Source: Nannocystis exedens (GTDB lineage: Bacteria; Myxococcota_A; Polyangia; Nannocystales; Nannocystaceae). From it: DNA of 64,000 nucleotides. The position numbers were made by a program, and so were the translations under genes. Below are positions 43,510-52,276 of the stretch, piece by piece (position 1 is the stretch's first letter; each line of letters begins with the position of its first letter). A model generated the notes under the pieces. That model saw only the letters and a list, made by a program, of their open reading frames with translations, was not told the DNA's origin and made no database searches. The DNA is taken from NCBI RefSeq assembly GCF_002343915.1, contig NZ_NETK01000001.1, forward strand, positions 3,420,001 to 3,484,000, given 5' to 3'.

Positions 43510-43561
43510 GCCGCCCGCGGCCGACCCGGCCGCGGCTGTCTGTTTGCACCTGCCCCTTTGC

Positions 43562-43581
43562 ACCTGGCCTTCGGGCCAGGT
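43562..43581 (+). terminator. Perfect family hairpin with TTCG tetraloop
   Basis: ACCTGGCC, TTCG, GGCCAGGT: 8-bp perfect stem with a C(UUCG)G-type loop, between the tandem IgGFc genes. It is followed by TCCTCATCCTTATG, not a strong U-tract. Confidence 0.65.
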
Positions 43582-43595
43582 CCTCATCCTTATGA

Positions 43596-45323
43596 TTGGA
43601 TTACGCCATGTCCCAGCTCCTCCGTCCCCGCGCGCTCGTCGGCGCGCTCGTGCTGCTCGCGGCCTGCCCTGACCTGCTCCCCGCCGACACCGACGGCGCC
43701 GGCACGACGGCGCCGGCCACCGGCGAGCCGGCGACCACGACCACGAGCGGGGCCGACCCGACGACCGGCTTCGTGCCGCTGTGCCTGCCCGGGCAGACGC
43801 GCTGCGACCCCGAGCAGCCGAACGTGCTGCAGACCTGCAAGGACACCGGCGCCGCGTGGGAGCCCCTCGCGTGCGCCCACGAGTGCGTCGAGGACCTCGG
43901 CGCGGCCAGCTGCGTCGGCCCGTGCGACAGCGACGACGACCCGACCTCGATCGGCTGCGAGTTCCTGGCGATCCGCATGGCCAGCTTCAACGGCCCCGAC
44001 GACACCGACGCGCTGATCGTCGGCAACACCGACCCGGTCGAGCTCGCCGCCGTCCAGCTCTACTTCACGCCGACCAACGACTTCGCCGAGCAGCCGGTCC
44101 TCGACCCGGTGATCCTCGCGCCCGGCGAGTCGCACGTGTTCGACATCACCGTCGACCCGCTCGCCTTCACCAACTTCCGCAACGGCGGCGTGTTCCGCCT
44201 CGTCAGCGACCGCCCCGTCGCCGCCTACCTGCACTCGCCGCTCGCCAACGAGGCCAGCAACGACGCCTCGATGCTGCTGCCGGTCCGCTGGCTGCGCAAG
44301 GACTACGTGATCGCCTCGTGGCCGCCGTTCGTCGACGCCGACGAGCCCGACGCCGTCAACGGCCGCCCCAGCTACTTCACCGTCATCGCCCTCGAGGACG
44401 ACACCACCGTCACCTGGAAGCCGCGCCGCCGCACCGCCGGCCTCGGCAACCAGTTCGACCCGGTCGAGCCGGGCGGCACCGGCACCAAGCTCATGCGGCG
44501 CTTCGACGTGCTGCAGGTCGCCGCCTCCTCGCCGATCGGCGACACCGACTACCCGCACCACGACGTCTCCGGCACCCTCGTCAGCGCCGACAAGAACATC
44601 TGGGTCATGGGCGCGACCGAGTGCGCCTACGTGCCGTTCGGCTCCGGGTGGTGCAACCACCTCCAGGAGCAGATGATCCCGCTCGAGTACTGGGGCAGCA
44701 CCTACGTCGCCCCGCCCTCGCCGCCGCGCTCCGGCAGCGAGAAGCAATACTGGCGCGTCTTCGCCGGCGACGACGACGTCACGATCGGCGTCGCCAGCAC
44801 CGCCGACCCCGGCAACACTCAGTTCGTGACGATCGCCGAGCGCGGCGACTTCCGCGAGTTCGAGGTCGACTTCGGCGTCACCCTGCTATTCGTCGGCCTC
44901 AACGACGCGCCGATCCTCCCGGTGCAATACCTGGCCGGCAACAAGGCCGCCGGCGGGATCGGCGACCCGGCGATGGTGCAGATGATCGCCGCCGAGCAGT
45001 GGCGCGATCGCTACGTGTTCGTCACGGGAGCCGACTACGAGGCCAACTTCGTCCAGGTCGTGCGTCGCACCGGCGGCGCGGACGTCACGATCGACGGCCA
45101 GGTCGTGGTCGGCTGGAAGCTGGCCAACTTCGCCGGCGCCGACAACTTCCAGATCGCCGACGTCCCGCTGGCGAGCGGCGGCGCCGCGGCCACCTACGTG
45201 GCGGCCTCGGCCGAGCCGTTCGGCATCAACGTGGTCGGCTACAACCCCGCCGGCCCCGGCGACAAGACCTCGGCCTACGCCTATCCTGGCGGGATGCGGC
45301 TCGAGAAGCTGTTCGTGCCGTGA
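43596..45323 (+). CDS. IgGFc-binding-domain lipoprotein (paralogue 3)
   Basis: 575 aa. The signal peptide (ALVGALVLLAACPDLLP) carries the lipobox LLAAC. A Thr/Ala linker and a short Cys-rich segment (CLPGQTRCDPEQPNVLQTC) precede the IgGFc-binding domain with the same landmarks as paralogue 2 (SIGCEFLAIRMASF, FRLVSDRPVAAYLHSPLAN, WVMGATECAYVPFGSGWCNHLQEQMIPLEYWGS, SAYAYPGGMRLEKL). It probably shares a ligand or partner with its neighbour. No operon partner lies downstream within 200 bp. Confidence 0.85.
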   Translation: MDYAMSQLLRPRALVGALVLLAACPDLLPADTDGAGTTAPATGEPATTTTSGADPTTGFVPLCLPGQTRCDPEQPNVLQTCKDTGAAWEPLACAHECVEDLGAASCVGPCDSDDDPTSIGCEFLAIRMASFNGPDDTDALIVGNTDPVELAAVQLYFTPTNDFAEQPVLDPVILAPGESHVFDITVDPLAFTNFRNGGVFRLVSDRPVAAYLHSPLANEASNDASMLLPVRWLRKDYVIASWPPFVDADEPDAVNGRPSYFTVIALEDDTTVTWKPRRRTAGLGNQFDPVEPGGTGTKLMRRFDVLQVAASSPIGDTDYPHHDVSGTLVSADKNIWVMGATECAYVPFGSGWCNHLQEQMIPLEYWGSTYVAPPSPPRSGSEKQYWRVFAGDDDVTIGVASTADPGNTQFVTIAERGDFREFEVDFGVTLLFVGLNDAPILPVQYLAGNKAAGGIGDPAMVQMIAAEQWRDRYVFVTGADYEANFVQVVRRTGGADVTIDGQVVVGWKLANFAGADNFQIADVPLASGGAAATYVAASAEPFGINVVGYNPAGPGDKTSAYAYPGGMRLEKLFVP

Positions 45324-45369
45324 GCGGCGCGTCCGGCCGCGTGCCGCAGCCGATCGCCGCCGTCGCGTC

Positions 45370-45390
45370 ACCTGTCCGCCACCGGACCGG
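45370..45390. repeat. Weak family element
   Basis: ACCTGTCC-GCCACC-GGACCGG in the gap 45324-45527. Only four base pairs are certain. Confidence 0.35.
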
Positions 45391-45527
45391 CCTGGGGCCA
45401 CGGCGGTCGGTCGTCCGCGGGTGGCCAGACGAGCTCGCCCTTGCAGGCGTGTGAGGCGGAGAAAGCTCGCCTCGTCGCGCCGCCGCGGCCGCGCCGCCGC
45501 GCTCGGCTTTCCGCTACCCTCCCGGCC

Positions 45528-47117
45528 ATGTCGAAGCTCTCGTATCGTCTTGGATTCGCGCTCCTCGTCCTGCCCGCGTGCAGCAACCCTGCCCCGGCCG
45601 ACACTGACAGTGACACCGACACGTCGACGACCAGCACGTCGACCACCGACGACACCACCACCGTGGGTCCGACCAGCGAGCCGACCACCTCGACGACCGA
45701 GGGCCCGACCACGACCTCGACGACCACCATCGAGCCGACCACCACCGAGCCGGTGACCTCGACGACCTCCACCGATACGACCGACACGACGTCGACCACC
45801 GACACGACGACGACCGACACCACGACCGACGCCACGACCGACACCACGACCGACGGCACCACCGAGACGACCTCGACCACCGAAGCGCCCGACCAGTGCG
45901 CCGACGGCGAGAAGAACGGCGGCGAGACCGACACCGACTGCGGCGGCCCGACCTGCTCGCCCTGCGCCGACGGCGGCGCCTGCGTCGAGGACACCGACTG
46001 CGCCAGCGGCAGCTGCAACGAGAACACCTGCGGCCTGCCGCCGGTGGGCTGCCTGGACGGCGTGCAGAACAACGAGGAGACCGACGTCGACTGCGGCGGC
46101 TCCGAGTGCCCCGCCTGCGCCGACGACCTGGCCTGCCTCGTCCCCGAGGACTGCGTGTCGAAGGTCTGCACCGACGAGGTCTGCGTCGCCGCCACCTGCG
46201 AGGACCAGGTCACCAACGGCGAGGAGTCCGACGTCGACTGCGGCGGCCTCACCTGCGACAAGTGCCTCGACGGCGACACCTGCAACAGCGGCAACGACTG
46301 CGAGAGCGGCGTCTGCGAGAACAGCGTGTGCTCGCCGGCCACCTGCACGGACAACACCAAGAACGCCGGCGAGACCGACGTCGACTGCGGCGGCCCCGAC
46401 TGCGACCCGTGCGGCGACGGCCTCGCCTGCGAGACCAACGACGACTGCGCCGACAACAACTGCACCAACAACGTGTGCGTCGGCATCTCCTGCGAGGACG
46501 GCATCCAGAACGGCCAGGAGACCGGCATCGACTGCGGCGGCCCCGACTGCGGCGCCTGCCCGATGCCCGGCCTCATCATCAACGAGGTCGACTACGACGC
46601 CGTCGGCACCGACACCAACAACGAGTTCGTCGAGATCCTCAACAACACGGCGGCGCCGATCGACCTCGCCAACCACTCGCTGGTGTTCGTCAACGGCTCG
46701 AACAACACCGTCTATGCGACCATCAAGCTCGACGCCGCCGGCACGATCAACCCCGGCCAGTACCTCATCGTCGCGCCGGCCGCCTTCACCGTCCAGCCGG
46801 ACGTCCTGAAGGTCAACACCAACGGGGCCACCGACCAGATCCAGAACGGCGCCCCCGACGGCCTCGCGCTCGTCGACATCGGCAACGGCACCCTGATCGA
46901 CGCCCTGTCCTACGAGGGCGCGATCACGACCGTCACCATCCCGATGGTCGGCGCCGTCAGCCTGGTCGAGGGCACCGTCCTGCCGATGAACATCCAGGAC
47001 TCGAACGTCGACGTGGCCTCGCTCGTGCGCCTGCCCAACGGCAACGACACCAACAACGCCGCCACCGACTGGAAGCTGTCGGCCAACCCGACCCCCGGCG
47101 CTGCCAACGTGCCCTGA
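45528..47117 (+). CDS. Lipoprotein with Cys-rich repeats and a lamin-tail domain
   Basis: 529 aa from ATG 45528. Lipobox LVLPAC (Cys18) and about 100 residues of Thr-dominated linker. Five Cys-rich repeats of about 45 residues follow, each with C-x-D-G-x2-N-x2-E-T-D-x-D-C-G-G and a C-x2-C-x2-G end. The C-terminal 170 residues form a lamin-tail (LTD) domain: LIINEVDYDAVGTDTNNEFVEILNNTAAPIDL. LTD domains in secreted bacterial proteins are thought to bind polymers or nucleic acid. It is 20 nt upstream of the amidase gene. An exposed cell-surface role is inferred. Confidence 0.85.
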   Translation: MSKLSYRLGFALLVLPACSNPAPADTDSDTDTSTTSTSTTDDTTTVGPTSEPTTSTTEGPTTTSTTTIEPTTTEPVTSTTSTDTTDTTSTTDTTTTDTTTDATTDTTTDGTTETTSTTEAPDQCADGEKNGGETDTDCGGPTCSPCADGGACVEDTDCASGSCNENTCGLPPVGCLDGVQNNEETDVDCGGSECPACADDLACLVPEDCVSKVCTDEVCVAATCEDQVTNGEESDVDCGGLTCDKCLDGDTCNSGNDCESGVCENSVCSPATCTDNTKNAGETDVDCGGPDCDPCGDGLACETNDDCADNNCTNNVCVGISCEDGIQNGQETGIDCGGPDCGACPMPGLIINEVDYDAVGTDTNNEFVEILNNTAAPIDLANHSLVFVNGSNNTVYATIKLDAAGTINPGQYLIVAPAAFTVQPDVLKVNTNGATDQIQNGAPDGLALVDIGNGTLIDALSYEGAITTVTIPMVGAVSLVEGTVLPMNIQDSNVDVASLVRLPNGNDTNNAATDWKLSANPTPGAANVP

Positions 47118-47136
47118 ACCCCGCTATGCTCGGCGC

Positions 47137-48630
47137 ATGATCGCCGAGTACGAAGACCTCGACGGCCTCGCCCTCGCCGCCCTCGTGCGCGCGGGCGAGG
47201 TCTCGCCGCTCGAGCTGGTGGAAGAGGCCATCCGCCGCTGCGAGACCGACGGCGTCGCGCTCGGCGCCGTCGTCGCGCCGATGTACGAGCGCGCCCGCGA
47301 GCTGGCCCGCGGGCCATTGCCCGAAGGGCCGTTCCGCGGCGTGCCGACGCTGCTCAAGGACCTGGTGTCGGGGGCCGAGGGCGCGCCGCTGCAGTCGGGC
47401 AGCCGGTTTTTGCGCGGGCACGTGTCGTCCGCCGACTCGGAGATCGTGCGCCGCTACCGGGCCGCGGGCCTGGTCCCGGTGGCCAAGTCGGCGACCTCCG
47501 AGTTCGGCATCGTGCCGACGGTCGAGACCCTGGCCCACGGCCCGTGCAAGAACCCGTGGGACCCGACGCGCTCGGCCGGCGGCAGCAGCGGCGGCTCGGG
47601 CGCGGCGGTGGCCGCCCGCATCGTCCCGCTCGCCAGCGGCAGCGACGGCGGCGGCTCGATCCGGATCCCCGCCTCCTGCTGCGGCCTGTTCGGCCTCAAA
47701 CCCACGCGCGGCCGCACCCCGCTCGGCCCCGAGCGCGCCGAGGGCTGGCAGGGCTTCGCCGTCCTCCACGCGCTGACCCGCTCGGTCCGCGACAGCGCCG
47801 CCCTGCTCGATGCGACATGTTCTCCGGAACATGGCGCTCCGTACCATCCGCCGCCGCCGGCGCGGCCCTACCTCGCCGAGGTCTCGACGCCCCCGAGCAG
47901 GCTGCGGATCGCCGTCACCAGCAAGCCGATGCTCGGCGGCCAGGTCCACCCCGACTGCGCCGCCGCGCTGACGTCCGCCGCCGCCCTGCTGCAGGACCTC
48001 GGCCACCACGTCGACGAGGCCGCGCCCGGGGTCGACGGCCCGGCGTTCTCGCGCGCCTTCTTCGCCGTCCTCTGCGGCGAGGTCGCGGCCGACATCGACG
48101 AGGCCGCGCGGCTGACCGGCCGCCGCCCGCGGGCGAGCGAGTTCGAGTTCGTCACCTGGACTTTGGGCCAGATCGGCCGCGCCCTCGGGGCCGCCGACTT
48201 CGTGGCCGCCAAGCGCCAGCTGCAGCACGCGGCGCTGAAGGTCGGGCCGTTCTTCGCCGACTACGACGTGCTCGTCACCCCCACGCTGGCCCAGCCGCCC
48301 GCGCCGCTCGGCACCCTCGGCCCGCAGGGCCTCTCGGCCTCGCTGATGAAGCTCCTCGGCCGCGCCCGCGCCGGCGGCCTGCTGCGCCGCCTCATGGCCT
48401 ACGACCCCAGCGCCGACCAGGTCTACGCCTACCTGCCGTGGACCCCCGTGTTCAACGTCACCGGTCAGCCGGCCATGTCGGTGCCGCTGCACTGGAGCCC
48501 CTCCGGCCTGCCGATCGGCGTCCACTTCGTCGGCCGCTGGGGCGACGAGGCGACCCTGTTCCGCCTCGCCGGCGAGCTCGAGCGCGCCCGCCCGTGGGCC
48601 GGCCGTCGCCCGCCGCGCCTCTCGACATGA
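47137..48630 (+). CDS. Amidase-signature hydrolase
   Basis: 497 aa. The catalytic Ser-cisSer-Lys triad is present: K74 in LLKD, and the Gly/Ser-rich loop RSAGGSSGGSGAAVAARIVPLASGSDGGGSIRIPA holds both Ser. Downstream GLFGLKPTRGR and the C-terminal PVFNVTGQPAMSVPL block complete the family. It hydrolyses an amide such as a peptide-like, nitrile-derived or acylamide substrate; it is not part of a gatCAB cluster. In frame at 47816-47833 a perfect family hairpin encodes TCSPEHG where homologues have a variable loop. Confidence 0.9.
   Translation: MIAEYEDLDGLALAALVRAGEVSPLELVEEAIRRCETDGVALGAVVAPMYERARELARGPLPEGPFRGVPTLLKDLVSGAEGAPLQSGSRFLRGHVSSADSEIVRRYRAAGLVPVAKSATSEFGIVPTVETLAHGPCKNPWDPTRSAGGSSGGSGAAVAARIVPLASGSDGGGSIRIPASCCGLFGLKPTRGRTPLGPERAEGWQGFAVLHALTRSVRDSAALLDATCSPEHGAPYHPPPPARPYLAEVSTPPSRLRIAVTSKPMLGGQVHPDCAAALTSAAALLQDLGHHVDEAAPGVDGPAFSRAFFAVLCGEVAADIDEAARLTGRRPRASEFEFVTWTLGQIGRALGAADFVAAKRQLQHAALKVGPFFADYDVLVTPTLAQPPAPLGTLGPQGLSASLMKLLGRARAGGLLRRLMAYDPSADQVYAYLPWTPVFNVTGQPAMSVPLHWSPSGLPIGVHFVGRWGDEATLFRLAGELERARPWAGRRPPRLST
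47816..47833. repeat. Perfect in-frame family hairpin in amidase gene
   Basis: CATGTTC, loop TCCG, GAACATG: 7-bp perfect stem encoding CSPEH in a surface loop after LLDA. Confidence 0.65.
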
Positions 48631-48639
48631 CCCGAGCAC

Positions 48640-48660
48640 CCTGTCTTCAAGGACCTGTCT
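48640..48660. repeat. Family element upstream of ChaC-like gene
   Basis: CCTGTCTTCAAGGACCTGTCT between the amidase stop and the next ATG (48669). The AAGGAC could serve as ribosome site, so pairing could affect translation. Confidence 0.45.
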
Positions 48661-48668
48661 CTCTCGCC

Positions 48669-49214
48669 ATGACCGATCAGACATCCCTGTGGTTGTTCGG
48701 CTACGGCTCGCTGATCTGGCGGCCGGCGATCCCCTACGCCGAGCGCCTGCCCGCCCGCGCGACCGGCTACGAGCGCCGCTTCTACCAGGGCTCGACCGAC
48801 CACCGCGGCGTGCCCGAGGCCCCTGGCCGCGTCGTCACCCTCGTCCCCAGCGCCGCGGCCGTCTGCGGCGGCGTCGCTTATCGCGTCGCCCCGGCCGACG
48901 TCGCCGCCGTCCTGCACACCCTCGACGTCCGCGAGCAGGGCGGCTACACGCGCCTCGAGCTGTCGGTCCAGGTGCTGGGCGACGCCCCGCGCGAGGTCAG
49001 CGCCCTCACCTACGTCGCCGCGCCCGACAACCCCAACTGGCTCGGCCCGGCCCCGGTCGCCGCGATCGCCCGCCAGATCGCCGGCAGCCGCGGCCCCAGC
49101 GGGAAGAACCGCGAGTACCTGGTCCGCCTCGCCGCCGCCCTGCGCGAGCTCGCCGTCGACGACCCCCACGTGTTCGAGCTCGAACGCGAAGTCGCCGGCC
49201 ACGAAGATCTTTAA
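48669..49214 (+). CDS. ChaC-type gamma-glutamylcyclotransferase
   Basis: 181 aa from ATG 48669. The substrate loop FGYGSLIWRP is at residues 10-19, EQGGY and ALTYVAAPDNPNWLGP follow, all typical of ChaC. The likely catalytic Glu is in REQGG. ChaC proteins cleave glutathione to 5-oxoproline and Cys-Gly in the cytosol. It lies 38 nt after the amidase gene, so the two may be co-transcribed and act on related amide-containing metabolites. Confidence 0.88.
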   Translation: MTDQTSLWLFGYGSLIWRPAIPYAERLPARATGYERRFYQGSTDHRGVPEAPGRVVTLVPSAAAVCGGVAYRVAPADVAAVLHTLDVREQGGYTRLELSVQVLGDAPREVSALTYVAAPDNPNWLGPAPVAAIARQIAGSRGPSGKNREYLVRLAAALRELAVDDPHVFELEREVAGHEDL

Positions 49215-49269
49215 TATCTCTCAATTTTCCCTGCTGCTGGCGACGCTGCGCCGAGCGCGGCCTCGGCTC

Positions 49270-49290
49270 ACCTGTCTTTCGAGACATGGT
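49270..49290. repeat. Family hairpin with TTCG loop
   Basis: ACCTGTCT, loop TTCG, AGACATGGT with one bulged A, in the 214-bp gap before the lectin gene. A weaker ACCTGTCCTTCCGACCACC follows at 49384. Confidence 0.6.
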
Positions 49291-49428
49291 CTCGGCCGCA
49301 TGCAGTGAGGTCACGCGAGCATCCTCGGCGAATGTGACCCGCTCGGAGATGGATGCGCCGCGGACGGTCTACCTCCCGGCGCCACCTGTCCTTCCGACCA
49401 CCGTCCGGGCGCGTGCTATCCTCGTCGC

Positions 49429-50385
49429 ATGCGCCCCGTCGCCGGCGTCGTCCTCGCGCTCTGCGTCCTCGCGGGCTGCTTCTCCGACACGACGCCGCAG
49501 CTGTCCACCGGCGGACCGACCTCCACCTCCGACGCCGCCTCGACGACCTCGACCTCGACCTCGCTCGACACGGCCACCTCCTCGACGAGCACGAGCACGA
49601 GCACGAGCACCCCGACCGAGGTCACCACCACCGACGCGACCACCACCGGAGGCTGTCCCATGGGACAGCCTCCGAAGAGCTGGTACCTCGACGGCGACGG
49701 CGACGGCTTCGGCGCCGGCGAGCCGGTCGCCGTCGCCTGCGACGCGCCGGCCGGCGCCGTCGACAGCGCCGGCGACTGCGACGACCTCGTGTTCGAGATC
49801 AACCCCGGCGCCGCCGAGCTGTGCAACATGGGCGTCGACGACGACTGCGACGGCCTCGTCGACGAGTACTCCGCGGACAACCTCGCCTGCGGCACCTGCA
49901 GCCTGTCGGAGTTCGGCGGCGCCGTCTCCTGGGTGTGCAGCGAGTCGCTGGCGTTCACCGCCGCCGAGGCCTTCTGCCAGCAGTTCGGCGCCGCGGTCCA
50001 CCTCGTCCACCCGGAGAACGCCACCGAGCTGGCCTTCGTGCGCGACCGGATCTTCGACCACCTCGGCGAGGTGCCGGCCGAGCTGCGCTTCTGGACCGGC
50101 CTCCACCGCCGCGAGGCGTTGTGGGACGAATGCACCACCAACCCCGACGCGACCGACTGGGTCGCCCTCGACGGCGCGCCCGTCACCTACTTGCCGTGGC
50201 GCGACGGTGCGCCCGACAACGCCGAGTGCTTCCCGCTCTGCACGACCGAGCTCCTCGAAGACCCCGGGTGTCCGCGCGAGAACTGCATCGAGCTCGGCGA
50301 GGCCCTCACCGGCGCCTTCAACGACTTCGCCTGCAGCATGCCCGCCGCCGGCCTGGTCTGTCAGGCCCGCCTCGGCGATCCCTGA
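49429..50385 (+). CDS. C-type lectin-domain lipoprotein with MopE-like Ca-binding motif
   Basis: 318 aa. Lipobox VLAGC (Cys16) and a Thr/Ser linker to about residue 73. A Cys/Asp-rich module (YLDGDGDGFGAGEPV ... AGDCDD ... DDDCDGLVDE) matches the putative metal-binding motif of MopE-like proteins. The C-terminal 160 residues form a C-type lectin fold: SLAFTAAEAFCQQFGAAVHLVHPENATELAFV, WTGLHRRE, and NDFACSMPAAGLVC with paired Cys. A carbohydrate- or protein-binding surface role is inferred. A 26-nt perfect palindrome encodes the linker-domain junction. Confidence 0.85.
   Translation: MRPVAGVVLALCVLAGCFSDTTPQLSTGGPTSTSDAASTTSTSTSLDTATSSTSTSTSTSTPTEVTTTDATTTGGCPMGQPPKSWYLDGDGDGFGAGEPVAVACDAPAGAVDSAGDCDDLVFEINPGAAELCNMGVDDDCDGLVDEYSADNLACGTCSLSEFGGAVSWVCSESLAFTAAEAFCQQFGAAVHLVHPENATELAFVRDRIFDHLGEVPAELRFWTGLHRREALWDECTTNPDATDWVALDGAPVTYLPWRDGAPDNAECFPLCTTELLEDPGCPRENCIELGEALTGAFNDFACSMPAAGLVCQARLGDP
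49648..49673. repeat. 26-nt perfect palindrome in lectin gene
   Basis: GGAGGCTGTCCCA and its exact complement. It encodes GGCPMGQPP between the Thr linker and the folded domain, the same kind of position as other in-gene copies. Confidence 0.8.
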
Positions 50386-50517
50386 GCCGCGCGGCCGGTC
50401 TCGCCCATCGCACGCCCGCGGCCCGACCGCGACCGCTCGACCGCCGCCCGCGACCGTTCGCCCGCCCGGGCGTCTCCGCCGGGATGTCGGCGTGCCACCT
50501 TGCGCGTCGAGCCCCCG

Positions 50518-50643
50518 ATGACCGACCTCCTCCACCTCGCCTTCGCCGCCGCGAACTTCGTCTTCGCCTTCGCGCCGCTCGCCCTCGCCCCGGCTGCCTT
50601 CTTGCCGCTGCTCGATCTCGCCGCCCTGGAGGACTTGCGATGA
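50518..50643 (+). CDS. 41-aa hydrophobic peptide coupled to sugar transferase
   Basis: MTDLLHLAFAAANFVFAFAP is the first half; the rest (LALAPAAFLPLLDLAALEDLR) is also hydrophobic with an acidic end. The TGA overlaps the ATG of the sugar transferase (ATGA), so the reading frame is probably translated and couples the next gene. It may be a small membrane protein partnering the single-helix transferase, or a leader peptide. It has strong third-position G/C, as in real genes here. No homologue is recognised. Confidence 0.5.
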   Translation: MTDLLHLAFAAANFVFAFAPLALAPAAFLPLLDLAALEDLR

Positions 50644-51242
50644 ACGCCCTCGCCCGCAAGCGCGCCTTCGACCTCGCGCTGCTGCTCCCGCTGGTCCCGC
50701 TGTTCGCCCTCGCCGTCGGCGCCCTCGCCTGCGGCGTGTGGCTCTGCGACGGCCGGCCGATCTTCTTCACCCAGCCGCGCGTCGGCCGGTCTCGGCGGCT
50801 CTTCTTCATCGTCAAGCTGCGCACCATGACCTGCGAGCCCGACCCCGCCGCGCGGAGGCCGACCCGCTTCGGCCGGTTCCTGCGCCAGCGCGGCCTCGAC
50901 GAGCTGCCGCAATTGCTCGTCAACGTCCTGCGCGGCGACATGAGCCTCGTCGGTCCGCGCCCGCTCACGCCCGCTGACGCCGAGCGGCTGGTCGCCGAGC
51001 ACCCGCCGTTCGCGCGCCGCTTCGACGTCCCGCCGGGCCTCACCGGCCTGGCGCAGGTCTGCCTGGCCCAAGGGTCAGCCTTGACCGCCGCGCTCGACGC
51101 CGCCTACGCTGAGCGTCGCAGCGCATTCCTCGACCTCCGGCTGCTGCTGCGCACCGCCTGGATGAACATCGTCGGCAAGCGCCGCGGCGCCCTCCGCACC
51201 ACCCTCCCGATCGGCCGCCCCCGCCACCTCTCATGGCCCTGA
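50640..51242 (+). CDS. Bacterial sugar transferase (undecaprenyl-phosphate glycosyl-1-P transferase type)
   Basis: 200 aa. One N-terminal membrane segment (LALLLPLVPLFALAVGALACGVWLC) is followed by the catalytic domain: PIFFTQPRVGR, FFIVKLRTMTCEPD, GRFLRQRGLDELPQLLVNVLRGDMSLVGPRPL and PPGLTGLAQV. This is the WbaP/EpsL-type phosphoglycosyl transferase core that starts exopolysaccharide or O-antigen units on the inner membrane. Family members with only the core are about 200 aa, so it is full length. It overlaps the 41-aa ORF by 4 nt and the LytS-type kinase by 10 nt. No other polysaccharide genes are nearby. Confidence 0.9.
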   Translation: MNALARKRAFDLALLLPLVPLFALAVGALACGVWLCDGRPIFFTQPRVGRSRRLFFIVKLRTMTCEPDPAARRPTRFGRFLRQRGLDELPQLLVNVLRGDMSLVGPRPLTPADAERLVAEHPPFARRFDVPPGLTGLAQVCLAQGSALTAALDAAYAERRSAFLDLRLLLRTAWMNIVGKRRGALRTTLPIGRPRHLSWP

Positions 51243-52249
51243 TCGCCTCCACGCTGCAGGCCCTGCTCGCTCCCCGGCGGCTCGTCCCGATCGTCCTCGT
51301 CAGCATCCCGCTGGTCGTCGCCCAGCACCGCTACTCGCCCGCGCGCGACCCGGGCGCCGTCGTCGTCGGCCTGGCGATGTGCCTCGTCTTCGCGCTCGTC
51401 GCCCCGTGGCTGTGGCGCGTCACCGCCCCGCGCGGCTGGCCCGGCCTCGCCGTCTACGGCCTCGTCGGCGCCGCCGTCGTCGCCGTCCTCGGCATCGTCT
51501 TGCCGGCCCTGTTCGGCGTCGGTCGCACCTTCCTCACCGAGGACGCCAGCCTGCTGGTCGCCCTCGCCCTGTTCCTCGTCGGCGGCTGGGGTCTGGGCCG
51601 CGACATCGACCTCGAGGCCAGCCTCGCCCGCGAGCGCGCCCGCGCCGAGGCGCTCGCCCGCGAGGCCGAGCGCGCCCACTTGCTCGCCCTCCGCAGCCAC
51701 CTCGACCCGCACTTCCTCTTCAACACCCTCAACGCGATCGCCGAGTGGTGCCGCACCGACGGCGAGGTCGCCGAGCGGGCCGTCCTGCGCCTGTCCGCCA
51801 TGCTGCGCACGATCCTCGACGGCGTGCGCCTGCCCGCCTGGCCGCTGCGCCGCGAGCTCGACCTCTGCCGCGACCTGTTCGCCCTCCACGCCGTGCGCGA
51901 CCCCGGCCGCTTCGACTGCAGCGTCGACGGCGACCCCGGCGACGTGCTGGTCCCGCCGCTCTTGCTGCTGCCGCTGGCCGAGAACGCGATCAAGCACGGC
52001 CCGGCCGCCGGCCACCGCGGGCCGGTCCGCATTCACCTGTCCTCGGGGACATCCGGCCTCGAGGTCGTGATCGACAACCCCGGCCCGTTCACCGGCCCGC
52101 GCCCCGGCGGCGAGGGCCTGCACATGGCCCGCCGCCGCCTCGACCTCGCCTACGACGGCCGCGCCGGCCTCGTCATCGGCCCCGCCGACCACGGCACCCG
52201 CGCCGTCGTCACCATCCCCCCCGGCCCCGCGCCCGCGGTGGTCACCTGA
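51233..52249 (+). CDS. LytS/YehU-type sensor histidine kinase
   Basis: 338 aa. About four transmembrane segments (residues 15-120), a short coiled coil (ARERARAEALAREAERAHLLALR), then the His_kinase domain with LDPHFLFNTLNA (H160) and a degenerate HATPase: ENAIKHG, IDNPGPF and GGEGLHMARRRLDLAY. It is the kinase of a LytTR two-component pair whose regulator starts 27 nt downstream. Translational overlap with the sugar transferase suggests the pair controls, or is controlled with, polysaccharide synthesis. An in-frame family hairpin is at 52036. Confidence 0.9.
   Translation: MALIASTLQALLAPRRLVPIVLVSIPLVVAQHRYSPARDPGAVVVGLAMCLVFALVAPWLWRVTAPRGWPGLAVYGLVGAAVVAVLGIVLPALFGVGRTFLTEDASLLVALALFLVGGWGLGRDIDLEASLARERARAEALAREAERAHLLALRSHLDPHFLFNTLNAIAEWCRTDGEVAERAVLRLSAMLRTILDGVRLPAWPLRRELDLCRDLFALHAVRDPGRFDCSVDGDPGDVLVPPLLLLPLAENAIKHGPAAGHRGPVRIHLSSGTSGLEVVIDNPGPFTGPRPGGEGLHMARRRLDLAYDGRAGLVIGPADHGTRAVVTIPPGPAPAVVT
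52036..52052. repeat. In-frame family hairpin in kinase gene
   Basis: CCTGTCC, loop TCGG, GGACA: encodes LSSGTSG in the ATPase domain between two strands. Confidence 0.6.
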
Positions 52250-52264
52250 ATCGCATGGCTTGAA

Positions 52265-52274
52265 GGACATGTCC
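52265..52274. repeat. GGACATGTCC palindrome at LytTR start
   Basis: A perfect 10-nt palindrome 2 nt before the ATG at 52277. The upstream AAGGA is the best ribosome site and overlaps the palindrome. Confidence 0.6.
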
Positions 52275-52276
52275 CG

